A program made the translations under genes and the position numbers. A model generated the notes under the pieces. The model saw nothing but the letters and a program-made list of their open reading frames with translations. It did no database searches and was not told where the DNA came from. DNA of 64,000 nucleotides from Diaphorobacter caeni (GTDB lineage: Bacteria; Pseudomonadota; Gammaproteobacteria; Burkholderiales; Burkholderiaceae_C): NCBI RefSeq assembly GCF_015354245.1, contig NZ_JADKYZ010000015.1, forward strand, positions 1-64,000, given 5' to 3'. Positions 43,743 through 52,093 of this stretch are shown piece by piece. How positions within the stretch are numbered: position 1 is the first letter of the stretch; every line of letters begins with the position of its first letter.

Positions 43743-44729
43743 ATGACCGGCTTTGTTGCACCCCTTAGATTCATGAGCCTGTTGGCAAGCACACTCGCGA
43801 TCTGCCCCTCCGCGGCTATGGCAGACACCTTTCCCAATGCACCGGTTCGCATTGTCGTGACATTTCCGCCAGGCGGCGGTGCTGACTCGGTGGCTCGCCT
43901 GATTGCGCAGCAACTGGCGCTGCGCCTCAAACAACCCGTGGTGGTAGACAACCGCGCAGGAGCAAATGGCTCGATAGGCGCAGCCTCGGTTGCCAAAGGT
44001 GCAGCCGATGGCTACACCTTGCTGCTGACCGACCGCGGTGCTCTGGGTATCAACCCCAGTCTGTACCGCAGCCTTCCATACGACCCACTCAAGGACTTCA
44101 CCTACGTAGGCATTGCGGCACACTCCCCCTATGTACTGGTACAACGCGCAAACCTCGCACCGCGTAAGATGAGTGAACTTGCAGCCATGGCCAAGTCCAG
44201 TCCTTGTCAGCTCAACTACGCCAGCTTTGGGCAAGGTAGCCTGCCGCAATTGGGCATGGAGGCGCTGAACACCAGATATGGTGCCTGCATCACGCACGTT
44301 CCTTACAAAGGCGGAGGCCCGGCGCTGGCTGCCGTGGTTTCAGGCGAAGTGGATCTCGCGCTGTTGGCGCTTGGCCCTGCTGTCCCGCAAATCAAGTCCG
44401 GCCGCATCGTGCCGCTTGCCGTGGGTGGACAAAAACGCTCCGCATTGCTTGCGCAAGTCGCCACCACCGCTGAGCAGGCTGACTCGGCGGACCTATTTCC
44501 CGCAACCTGGTTCGGATTCGCTTATCCCCGGCAGACATCACCCGCCATCGTCTCGCGCATGTCAGGCGAAATCCGGGCGGTGTTGCAACAACCAGAAATC
44601 CGCAAACGCCTGCAGGAAGACGGCTACGAACCCGGTCTGGCCGACGCGCAGGAGATGACTGCCGCCGTCGTGGCCGACGTCACGCGCTTCGCCGGCGAAC
44701 TGGGCCGACTTGGAATTAAGCCAGAATAG
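43743..44729 (+). CDS. BUG-type substrate-binding protein, second
   Basis: 328 residues, same fold and signal peptide layout (ASTLAICPSAAMADTFPNAPVRIVVTFPPGGGADSVAR). RAGANGSIGAASVAKGAADGYTLLL is the family core. It is more distant from the flanking paralogues and so may bind a different ligand. GGAGG lies six bases before ATG 43743. It is followed after 25 bases by a GntR gene on the same strand, probably cotranscribed. Confidence 0.88.
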   Translation: MTGFVAPLRFMSLLASTLAICPSAAMADTFPNAPVRIVVTFPPGGGADSVARLIAQQLALRLKQPVVVDNRAGANGSIGAASVAKGAADGYTLLLTDRGALGINPSLYRSLPYDPLKDFTYVGIAAHSPYVLVQRANLAPRKMSELAAMAKSSPCQLNYASFGQGSLPQLGMEALNTRYGACITHVPYKGGGPALAAVVSGEVDLALLALGPAVPQIKSGRIVPLAVGGQKRSALLAQVATTAEQADSADLFPATWFGFAYPRQTSPAIVSRMSGEIRAVLQQPEIRKRLQEDGYEPGLADAQEMTAAVVADVTRFAGELGRLGIKPE

Positions 44730-44754
44730 AGACTTCCATGTAGCATCTACCCCC

Positions 44755-45486
44755 ATGGCACAACGTCTCCAAATAGAAAAAAGCAAGATTGCACGTTACC
44801 TTCAGCTGGCAACTCTCTTTCGCAGCCGGATTACCAGTGGCCAATGGGCGGTGGATGAACGCATTCCCAATGTGGACGATCTGGCGTTGGAGTTCAACGT
44901 CGCCCGCGGCACTATCCGCGAAGCGTTGGACGTCATCGCAGAAGAAGGCTTGATCGAACGTTTCCGCGCAAAAGGTAGTTTTGTGCGGAAATCGCCGGCG
45001 GTCAACGTCGTGCATCACCTTGAGACCGACTGGAACTCGCTGATTGGCACACACAAGGATGCCAAGGTCACGGTGCTCGACCATGTTCATGGCGCCAATC
45101 TGCCTCACTACGCGCTGTCCGAAGGAACGCCCGTCAACGAGTACGAAATGATGCGCCGCCTTCACAAACGTGATGGCATTCCTTACCTGCTGGGTCGTTT
45201 CTATCTGGATCGCGAGTTGTATCAGTTGGCCACGCCCAAGCAATTTCGCACCGAACCAGTGCTCGCAATACTGCACAATGTTGCCAACGAAAGGATTGCT
45301 CACGCAAGGCAAACGCTCACCATCGCGTCTGCCGATCTGGAAATGGCAGAGTTATTGGACATCCCGCTCAACGCCCCCGTTGCCAAGGTATTCCGCGTCG
45401 CCGTCGACCATGCAGGCAATCTGATCTACGTGAGTGAAGGCTTCTACCGCGGCGACATGGTGAAGCTGGAAATCAAATTGAGATAG
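44755..45486 (+). CDS. GntR-family regulator with UTRA domain, copy 1
   Basis: 243-residue HutC-type regulator: N-terminal winged helix (IARYLQLATLFRSRITSGQW; VARGTIREALDVIAEEGLIERFRAKGSFV) and a C-terminal UTRA ligand domain (EYEMMRRLHKRDGIPYLLGRFYLDREL). Strikingly similar along its full length to the minus-strand regulator at 47319-48050, so a duplication. ATG 44755 chosen over a TTG at 44710. Ligands may be CoA esters or aromatic acids of the cluster. Confidence 0.9.
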   Translation: MAQRLQIEKSKIARYLQLATLFRSRITSGQWAVDERIPNVDDLALEFNVARGTIREALDVIAEEGLIERFRAKGSFVRKSPAVNVVHHLETDWNSLIGTHKDAKVTVLDHVHGANLPHYALSEGTPVNEYEMMRRLHKRDGIPYLLGRFYLDRELYQLATPKQFRTEPVLAILHNVANERIAHARQTLTIASADLEMAELLDIPLNAPVAKVFRVAVDHAGNLIYVSEGFYRGDMVKLEIKLR

Positions 45487-45550
45487 AAGGGACGAGTTTC
45501 TTGATCGTCCTTGGGCTCATGCGAGCTTTAGGGGGTCGAGCTACTTCGCA

Positions 45551-45585
45551 TTCAGGTGCAAACAAATCGCCCAGGTGCACCTGAA
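45551..45585. terminator. Inverted repeat between convergent genes, possible bidirectional terminator
   Basis: TTCAGGTGCA (45551-45560) and TGCACCTGAA (45576-45585), exact inverted copies with a 15-base loop, between a plus-strand GntR gene and the minus-strand operon end. A direct repeat CAGGTGCA also lies at 45553 and 45572. Position favours a bidirectional terminator; there is no strong T tract. Confidence 0.5.
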
Positions 45586-45703
45586 ACCCTCAATAGACTG
45601 GACGCTCAATTGCACGGCTAGAGCGGGGGCAGGAATTCGAGGGAAACATTACATGCATCCGCATCGAACTCCAATGAAGCCATGTCCGTACAGGAATCAA
45701 GCA

Positions 45704-46468
45704 TCATGCAGACACATGAAATCCGGTGCGACCGAGTCCTTCCATCTCCACCGATACATATTGACCTCGCTTGATCCACTCCGCGGGGGTTGCACCTCCT
45801 GCCAACACCACCCATCCCGCCTGAAGCGGCTCTCCAGCTGATGCGGATAAACGCGCTGCGGCCACCAACGAGCGTAGCGGGTGCCCAAGAATGGCGGCAG
45901 TGGAGCCGATCTGGATCAGAGCATCATCCATCGACATGACCAGTCCCAAGTTTGAAAAGTCACATTTCGGATCGTGCCATGCACCGATAACGTAGCCGCT
46001 GGATGACGCATTGTCTGCCACCACGTCAGGCAAAGAAAACTTGAAATCTTCGTAGCGTGAGTCGATCACCTCCAATGCGGGAGCAATGGCTTCGACAGCT
46101 GCCAATGCTTCCATCAAGGTCGCGTCTGGTGCTATGGGGCGTTTGAGCATGAACGCCAACTCAGGCTCCACGCGTGGATGCACGAAGCGACTGAAATCCA
46201 AGGTGCCACCGTCCTCGATCAGCATGTCGCTGGACAGGCGCCCCCAGATCACGTCATCGATGCCCATCTGAACCATCTTGGCACGACTGGTGAAACCCAT
46301 CTTCACGCCCGTGCGGCGGGCTCCGCGCGCCAAGCGCAGTTGCATTGCGGCGGACTGAATGGCGTAGGCATCGTCCATGCTGAGTTTGCCCTGCGGATCA
46401 ATCTGTGCGATAGCGCGGCCTTCATGCGCGGCGCTGTCCACCTTGCGGGCCAGGTCGTTGATATTCAT
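45704..46468 (-). CDS. 4-oxalocrotonate decarboxylase-like (DmpH/XylI family)
   Basis: A 254-residue member of the hydratase/decarboxylase (FAH-like) superfamily. RRTGVKMGFTSRAKMVQMGIDDVIWGRLSSD is very close to the pattern of 2-oxo-3-hexenedioate decarboxylases, with metal-ligand motif VEPELAF (glutamates) and DNASSSGYVIG. Releases CO2 from the oxalocrotonate-type product of meta-cleavage. Overlaps the hydratase gene by four bases, as DmpH and DmpE act as a complex. Last gene of the minus-strand operon. Confidence 0.85.
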   Translation of the reverse strand: MNINDLARKVDSAAHEGRAIAQIDPQGKLSMDDAYAIQSAAMQLRLARGARRTGVKMGFTSRAKMVQMGIDDVIWGRLSSDMLIEDGGTLDFSRFVHPRVEPELAFMLKRPIAPDATLMEALAAVEAIAPALEVIDSRYEDFKFSLPDVVADNASSSGYVIGAWHDPKCDFSNLGLVMSMDDALIQIGSTAAILGHPLRSLVAAARLSASAGEPLQAGWVVLAGGATPAEWIKRGQYVSVEMEGLGRTGFHVSA

Positions 46469-47274
46469 TGCGAAGCTCCCTCTTTTGAACTGGTTTCGAA
46501 TTCAGCGCGAACATTGCCAAGACCGTTGATGCGCACGTTGAAGATGTCGCCTGCATTCACCGGCACCATGGGGCCGAGTGCGCCGGAGAGGACCAGGTCA
46601 CCCGCACGCAGTGGTGTGCCCAGACGTGCCATGGTGCGAGCAAGCCACACCACGGCGTTCACAGGATTGCCAAGACACGCAGCACCCGCGCCGACAGAGA
46701 CGGGTTCGCCCTTGCGCTCGATGAGCATGCCGCACAGACGCAGATCGATCTCACTGAGCTTGCGCGGTGTGGTGCCCAGGATGAATGCGCCGGATGATGC
46801 GTTGTCCGCCACCGTATCCACAAAGCGGATGTTCCAGTTGGCGATACGGCTGCCTACGATCTCCACCGCTGGAAGAACATAGTCCACGGCATGCATGACG
46901 TCAGCGTGCCCGGGGTTGGTCATGTCCAGATCACGCCCCAGCACGAAAGCAATCTCCGCCTCCACCTTGGGCTGATGAAGCTTGTGAAATGGCACGGGCT
47001 CACCATCGCCAAAGCTCATGTCGTCGAACAGCACGCCGAAGTCCGGCTGATCCACACCCAACTGCTTTTGTACAGAACGTGCCGTGAGACCGATCTTGCA
47101 GCCCACCCGGCGGTGACCGGCCTGCATGCGCAGTTCATTGTTCAGGCGCTGGATGGCATAAGCCGAGTCAGCGTCGAGCGTAGAAAATTGCTCTCTGAGC
47201 GGCTGAATGAACTGACTGTGGGTGCCCGCATCGCGCAGCATCTGCGCCGCGAGCTGGATATCTTGAGAGGTCAT
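46465..47274 (-). CDS. 2-keto-4-pentenoate hydratase-like (MhpD/DmpE family)
   Basis: A 269-residue paralogue of the neighbour: RRVGCKIGLTARSVQKQLGVDQPDFG, VEAEIAFVLGRDL, DNASSGAFILG and NAVVWLARTMARLG are typical of MhpD-type hydratases, which add water to 2-hydroxypenta-2,4-dienoate in aromatic meta-pathways. It is coupled to the decarboxylase by an ATGA overlap. No aldolase (MhpE) or acetaldehyde dehydrogenase (MhpF) gene lies in this window. Confidence 0.85.
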   Translation of the reverse strand: MTSQDIQLAAQMLRDAGTHSQFIQPLREQFSTLDADSAYAIQRLNNELRMQAGHRRVGCKIGLTARSVQKQLGVDQPDFGVLFDDMSFGDGEPVPFHKLHQPKVEAEIAFVLGRDLDMTNPGHADVMHAVDYVLPAVEIVGSRIANWNIRFVDTVADNASSGAFILGTTPRKLSEIDLRLCGMLIERKGEPVSVGAGAACLGNPVNAVVWLARTMARLGTPLRAGDLVLSGALGPMVPVNAGDIFNVRINGLGNVRAEFETSSKEGASQ

Positions 47275-47318
47275 TGAATGGTTTCTTGCTTCAAAAAATC
47301 GGATGAAATGAACAAGCC

Positions 47319-48050
47319 TCAGCGAAGCCCGATCTCCAAAGTGAACGTGTCGCCGCGGTACAAACCTTCGGCCAAATAGATCAGTCGACCATTGCAGTCC
47401 ACCGCCGTCCGACAGACCTTCACGGTAGGCGCGTTCAGCGGCAATTCCAGCAGTCGTGCCACTTCCAGATCGGCCGTACCTACCGTGAGTATCTGATTGG
47501 CAGAGGCGATCTGGTCACCCGCGATGTCTTGCAAAATAGGCAAGGTGGGCTCGCGCAGAAAGCGCTTGGGCGGTCCCTTGCGATACAGCTCGCGGTCAAG
47601 GTAGAAGCGCCCCACCAGATAGGCATGCTGATCACGCAGATGCAGCCGCAGCATCATTTCGTACTCCGGCGCAGGCTCGCCCATTTGCGCGGCGTAGGCT
47701 GGCAGCGTTTTGACATGAGCCTGTTCCAGCACCCTGATCTCCACCCCCTGGTGCGATTCGATCATGGACTTCCAATCGCTCTCCAGGTGGTGAATGCCCT
47801 TGGGTGCTGGCACTTTGATGACGAAGCTGCCTTTAGCGCGAAAGCGCTCGATCAGTTCTTCTTCGGCCAGCACGCCCAGAGCCTCGCGAATGGTCCCGCG
47901 TGCCACCTGGAACTCATCCGCCAATTGCTCCACATTCGGAATGCGCTCGCCCAAAGGCCACTCTCCCGAAACAATGCGGTTGCGAAACAAGGTGGCCAGT
48001 TGCAGATAGCGTGCAATGCGGCTGCGGCTGATGTCAGAGTAAACAGGCAT
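47319..48050 (-). CDS. GntR-family regulator with UTRA domain, copy 2
   Basis: 243 residues, full-length paralogue of the regulator at 44755-45486 (shared RYLQLATLFRNRI, VARGTIREAL, LIERFRAKGSFV, YEMMLRLHLRDQHAYLVGRFYLDREL). Lies inside the long minus-strand catabolic operon between the tannase-family and hydratase genes, so it is probably autoregulated together with it. Similar DNA-recognition helices suggest that both copies may read the same operator. Confidence 0.9.
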   Translation of the reverse strand: MPVYSDISRSRIARYLQLATLFRNRIVSGEWPLGERIPNVEQLADEFQVARGTIREALGVLAEEELIERFRAKGSFVIKVPAPKGIHHLESDWKSMIESHQGVEIRVLEQAHVKTLPAYAAQMGEPAPEYEMMLRLHLRDQHAYLVGRFYLDRELYRKGPPKRFLREPTLPILQDIAGDQIASANQILTVGTADLEVARLLELPLNAPTVKVCRTAVDCNGRLIYLAEGLYRGDTFTLEIGLR

Positions 48051-48080
48051 ATCCCAAGCACTCCCAGAATTCAGCGTGCC

Positions 48081-49919
48081 TCAACGGCACACGAAGTTGG
48101 CCGCATCATCGATGCTGCCGGAACCCGAATAGCGGGCAACGGCCGGGTACGAGCACAGCGGACGGGTCCGACCAGCGGGTATGTTGCCCAAGCCGTTGTT
48201 CTGAGCGGCCGTGCCCGCCGTGGCCACTATGTTGTCAGGAGTCTGCCCCTTTTCAACCCAGGCGACCAAGGGGGTGAGCAGATCGAACTGATCGGTGGCC
48301 GGTCCACCGCTGCAGTGATTCATGTCGGGCACCGCGATCAGGCGTGCATAGTTCTGCACATTGCCCGCGTCGTTACCCTGCTTAAGGCCCTCGTACCAAG
48401 CAACAGAGTCATTGAACGAGAACACCGGGTCTGCCGTACCATGGAAGACGATGATCTTGCCGCCACGGTTCTTCAGCACGCTCAGATCCTTAGGATTGGG
48501 CGGTGTCATGAACTCCATCGGCGACTGGCTGAAGACCGTCGTCGTACCGGTTACGGCAGCCTCGGCCTTGTCAAAATCGTAGTGGATCGCAGAGTCCAGC
48601 AATGTGGCACCGAGTCCTGTCAACACACTCGGATCCGCAGGGGGCGTGCTGAAAACGAAGGCTCCTGATACAGCACCCCGCGCGAGTGTCTGGCCGTATT
48701 TGTCTGCGCCTTTTCCTGCACCATCGGTCGTGCCCGTCTTCCACGAGCGCCAGCCCGGCGCATCCAACCCCGACGTCAAAGGCCAATCGCTGTAAAGCGT
48801 CTTGCCCGCAGAATCCTTGGGGCCTGCAAAAATTTTCTTCACTGCGCCCAGTTGGGTGGCGGTCAGACAACTGCCATCCGCAGCACCGCCGGGAGCACAG
48901 ACAGCCACGTCCTTGTCGAGCGAAAAGGCCGTCTGGCAGGCCTTCACATCCGCCACCATGCCGTCCGTTGCACCGTCCAGCGCATCGCACTTGGCGACGA
49001 TCTTGCTGTTCAGATACGTCAGATCACCCTTGCCAAGAGCCGACCAGATGGCCGGGCGCTGTGTGACCGGATCGGTTGATTGCGCTGCGTTCATCAGTAC
49101 TTGAGCATCCCAATACTGAGCCACTGCAGCACGGGGCAGATTGATGCCTGGATTGCCAGCGAGAATGCCGTCGTACTCGTTGGCGAACCGGTAGGCAGCC
49201 ACCATACTCAAACGCCCGCCGTTGGAGCAACCCGCCATGTACGAGCGGTCTGGTCCGCGTCCGTAAGCTGCCGCGATCAATCCCTTGGCCATCGGCGTGA
49301 GGGCACCTGCTGCTGCGTAGCCAAAATCTGCCCGAGCCTGTGGGTCCAGCCCGAAGACCAGTGCAGAGATGCCAAGGCCGGTTTCGGCGTCATCGGGATA
49401 GGCCTTGTCCGGCACGTGACCCGAGTCCGAGGTGAGCACCGCGTAGCCCTCCATCAGTCCATTGCTCTTGGGTGCGCCGCCCAGTTTCTGCCCGAAAGCG
49501 CGGGTGGAATCCGTGGTGATCACCCCTCCACTTCCGCCATTGGCCTGATGGAAGAAGCGTCCATTCCACTGCGCTGGCAAGCGCATCTCGAAGCCGATCG
49601 CATAAGCCTTGCCGTCAATGCCTGTGCGCGAGTTCATGTTTCCGCTGATCAGGCAGTGTGCAGGCATGCTGAGCGTCACACCACCGACGGAACTGCTGAC
49701 CTCGCCCGCAGCCTTGCTCACAGCAGAGGCGATCCTGGTTCCGGTGAAAGAGTAGCCCGTCAACGTCTCGCAAGATGCAAGTGTTCCGGGGCGTGCCTCC
49801 GTCAATTGCGGTGGCTCTTCATCGTGCGAGTTGCTGCCAGAGCACGCAGCCAACAGCAAGGCGGAACCAACGATACCCAGGGCCTGCAAGCCCGCAATGG
49901 AATTCAACTTTTGAGTCAT
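48081..49919 (-). CDS. Tannase/feruloyl esterase-family lipoprotein
   Basis: A 612-residue exported esterase with a lipoprotein signal (GIVGSALLLAACSGS; Cys in LAAC). The alpha/beta-hydrolase core shows the nucleophile Ser in YMAGCSNGGRLS, the catalytic Asp region HGTADPVFSF and the His in DMNHCSGG (with the family's cysteines near Ser and His). The family includes tannases, feruloyl esterases and MHETase. It probably cleaves an aromatic ester at the cell envelope to release the acid for uptake. A strong hairpin lies before it (49958-49991). Confidence 0.88.
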   Translation of the reverse strand: MTQKLNSIAGLQALGIVGSALLLAACSGSNSHDEEPPQLTEARPGTLASCETLTGYSFTGTRIASAVSKAAGEVSSSVGGVTLSMPAHCLISGNMNSRTGIDGKAYAIGFEMRLPAQWNGRFFHQANGGSGGVITTDSTRAFGQKLGGAPKSNGLMEGYAVLTSDSGHVPDKAYPDDAETGLGISALVFGLDPQARADFGYAAAGALTPMAKGLIAAAYGRGPDRSYMAGCSNGGRLSMVAAYRFANEYDGILAGNPGINLPRAAVAQYWDAQVLMNAAQSTDPVTQRPAIWSALGKGDLTYLNSKIVAKCDALDGATDGMVADVKACQTAFSLDKDVAVCAPGGAADGSCLTATQLGAVKKIFAGPKDSAGKTLYSDWPLTSGLDAPGWRSWKTGTTDGAGKGADKYGQTLARGAVSGAFVFSTPPADPSVLTGLGATLLDSAIHYDFDKAEAAVTGTTTVFSQSPMEFMTPPNPKDLSVLKNRGGKIIVFHGTADPVFSFNDSVAWYEGLKQGNDAGNVQNYARLIAVPDMNHCSGGPATDQFDLLTPLVAWVEKGQTPDNIVATAGTAAQNNGLGNIPAGRTRPLCSYPAVARYSGSGSIDDAANFVCR

Positions 49920-49957
49920 AGCGATACTGAAAAGACAGGGACGGGAAAATGAACGAA

Positions 49958-49991
49958 CGAGCTCACCCGCACCACGGATGTGGTGAGCTCG
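49958..49991 (-). promoter_or_regulatory. Strong intergenic hairpin before the tannase-family gene
   Basis: CGAGCTCAC (49958-49966) and GTGAGCTCG (49983-49991) form a perfect 9-bp inverted repeat, with an inner CCAC/GTGG that can also pair. It lies in the 87-base gap within the catabolic operon and may partly terminate transcription or bind a regulator. Confidence 0.6.
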
Positions 49992-50006
49992 GGAGTCGTG
50001 CGATGG

Positions 50007-51200
50007 TTAGCGGGCTTGCTGCGTTGGCGCTGCCGGGTCGATGCCCAACTCGCGCAGCACTTCGGCCGTGTGTTCACCCAGCACGGGTGGCGGATAACGC
50101 GTAGGCTCGCGCCCACCGTCGAACAGCACAGGACGCTCGATGCAGGTCACATCGCCCATTTCGGGATGCGTCACGGTGCGGAAAGTACCGCAAGCCTGCA
50201 ACGCCGGATCGGCCATCACCTCATCCACACGGCGCACTGCGGAGTGCGGCACGTCGGCATCTGTGAGTGCCTTCAGCCAGTATTCACGAGGCTGCTTTGC
50301 AAAGTATCCACGCAGCACTTCGGTCAGCACCTTGAAGTTCTGAATGCGTGCCCCACGGTTGCTGAAGCGTTCATCTGCTGCCAGTTCTGATGCCTGCAGC
50401 GCCTTGGTGAAAGACTGCCAGAACTTCTCGGGTGACGAGAGCTGCACGCCCACCAATTCACCATCCGCGCAGCGGAAGGCAAACGTGTGCGAGTAGGCTG
50501 CGCGGGTGGTCGACTCCATCAGCGTGCCTTCCCGCGTGAAGCTGGCGAAGAAGTCCGGCATGAAGGACATGGCGGTCTCCGCCATGTTCACATCCACTCT
50601 GCGCCCTTCACCGTTTGCGGCTCTGCCTGCCAGTGCTCCCAGAATGCCGTAGCAGGCGTACATGCCAGCCACCTGATCGGCAATCGTCGGCCCACGCACT
50701 TCGGGGTCCTCCGGATCGAGAAATGCGTTGAGCATGCCGCTCTGCGCCTGACCGATGGCGTCGAACGCGGGACGGTCAATGCTCTCACTTCCCGGTGGAA
50801 ATCCTGCAATGGCGCAATACACCAAGCGCGGATTGCGAGCGCGCAGCACATCGCAGCCAATGCCCAGTTTGTCTAGGCCGCCGGGGCGGAAGTTCTCCAG
50901 CACCACGTCGGCCTGATCGGCCATGGCGAGAAAAACCTCGCGATCCGCAGGGCTCGACAGATCAAGCTTCACGCTGCGCTTATTACGGTTGTACGCCACG
51001 AAGTTGGGGCTGTACTGTCCGCCTCTGAACGAGCGGAAGGGGTCACCCTCCGGTCGTTCGATCTTGATCACCGTAGCACCAAGATCCGCCAGAAGCAGCC
51101 CCGCATAGGGGCCGGTGATGAAGCTGCCAAGCTCCAGCACTACCACACCAGCCAGAGGCTCGGTGCGGGCCGTCACGGTTTGTGCGGGAGCTTGGCTCAA
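50007..51200 (-). CDS. Family III CoA-transferase (CaiB/BaiF)
   Basis: A 397-residue formyl-CoA-transferase-type enzyme: LAGVVVLELGSFITGPYAGLLLADLGATVIKIE, NRNKRSVKLDLSS, DVVLENFRPG and the catalytic aspartate in GPTIADQVAGMYA. It transfers CoA to an organic acid, here probably the aromatic or phenylpropenoic acid handled by the next enzyme. No ATG is suitable: the start is probably TTG 51200, overlapping the upstream stop as TTGA and preceded by AAGGAAG. Confidence 0.9.
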   Translation of the reverse strand: MSQAPAQTVTARTEPLAGVVVLELGSFITGPYAGLLLADLGATVIKIERPEGDPFRSFRGGQYSPNFVAYNRNKRSVKLDLSSPADREVFLAMADQADVVLENFRPGGLDKLGIGCDVLRARNPRLVYCAIAGFPPGSESIDRPAFDAIGQAQSGMLNAFLDPEDPEVRGPTIADQVAGMYACYGILGALAGRAANGEGRRVDVNMAETAMSFMPDFFASFTREGTLMESTTRAAYSHTFAFRCADGELVGVQLSSPEKFWQSFTKALQASELAADERFSNRGARIQNFKVLTEVLRGYFAKQPREYWLKALTDADVPHSAVRRVDEVMADPALQACGTFRTVTHPEMGDVTCIERPVLFDGGREPTRYPPPVLGEHTAEVLRELGIDPAAPTQQAR

Positions 51201-52054
51201 GATGCTTCCTTTTCGCCCTGCTCTTCTGCGCCACGCTGGTACTCACCGTAACCGGGGCGATAGGTCTTCTCATCCAGGAACTGGGTCATGGCTTTCTCGC
51301 GACCACCTTCGCGATCAAGGAAGCGCATCTCGCGCTCCTTGGCCAGCAGGTAGTCAGCCGCCTGATCCACGCTCATGCCACGCACCAGACGCAGGCTTTC
51401 CTTGATGGTACGAAGTGTTTGTGGGTTCTTCTTGGCCAGTTCCTGCGCCAGTGCTTCGGTGCGTGCGCGCAGTTGCTCGCCAGGAACAGACTGCGTCACC
51501 AGCTTGATTTCTGCAGCCTTCTTGCCATCGAGTTGCTCGCCGGTCATCGAGTAGTACACGGCGTCGCGATAGGACAGACCGTCCACAATCACCTTGCCCA
51601 CCAGGCCACCCGGCAGAATGCCCCAGTTGACTTCGGAGAGACCGAACAGCGCCTCATCCGCAGCAATGGCGAAGTCACACGCGAACAGTTGCACGAACGC
51701 ACCGCCGAAGCAGTAGCCGTGCACCATGGCAATGGTGGGCTTTGGGAAGCTTGAGAGCAATGTCCAGCGCCATTCGTGATTGGCCAGACGCGCCAGATGA
51801 CGCTCACGTGGCTTGTCGTCAAGCTCGCGGAAGAACAACTTGATGTCCTGGCCCGCGCACCAGCTCTCGCCCTCGCCGCCCAGCACCAGCACGCGCACCT
51901 TGGGATCCTCTGCCAGTTCCTTGAGCACATCCACCATCTCGAAGTGCAGATCCGGGCTCATGGCGTTGCGCTTATCCGGACGGTTGAGGTTGACCCACGC
52001 GATGCCGTCATCGGAAATAGTGACTTTGACGTTTTTGAGTTCGTTGAAATTCAT
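51197..52054 (-). CDS. Hydroxycinnamoyl-CoA hydratase-lyase-like crotonase
   Basis: A 285-residue crotonase very like feruloyl-CoA hydratase-lyase (Ech/FCHL): IAWVNLNRPDKRNAMSPDL, GESWCAGQDIKLFFREL, TIAMVHGYCFGGAF and GLSEVNWGI with the catalytic Glu141. FCHL cleaves hydroxycinnamoyl-CoA to benzaldehyde plus acetyl-CoA. The two tyrosines that hold the substrate 4-hydroxyl in FCHL (Tyr75, Tyr239) appear as Phe (DIKLFF) and Leu (DYLLAK) here, so the ring substitution pattern may differ. AGGAG precedes the ATG. The aldehyde dehydrogenase gene directly upstream supports an aldehyde-forming lyase. Confidence 0.85.
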   Translation of the reverse strand: MNFNELKNVKVTISDDGIAWVNLNRPDKRNAMSPDLHFEMVDVLKELAEDPKVRVLVLGGEGESWCAGQDIKLFFRELDDKPRERHLARLANHEWRWTLLSSFPKPTIAMVHGYCFGGAFVQLFACDFAIAADEALFGLSEVNWGILPGGLVGKVIVDGLSYRDAVYYSMTGEQLDGKKAAEIKLVTQSVPGEQLRARTEALAQELAKKNPQTLRTIKESLRLVRGMSVDQAADYLLAKEREMRFLDREGGREKAMTQFLDEKTYRPGYGEYQRGAEEQGEKEAS

Positions 52055-52093
52055 GAGAGTGTCTCCTGTGGACTGAAAATTGAAATGGTTGAA

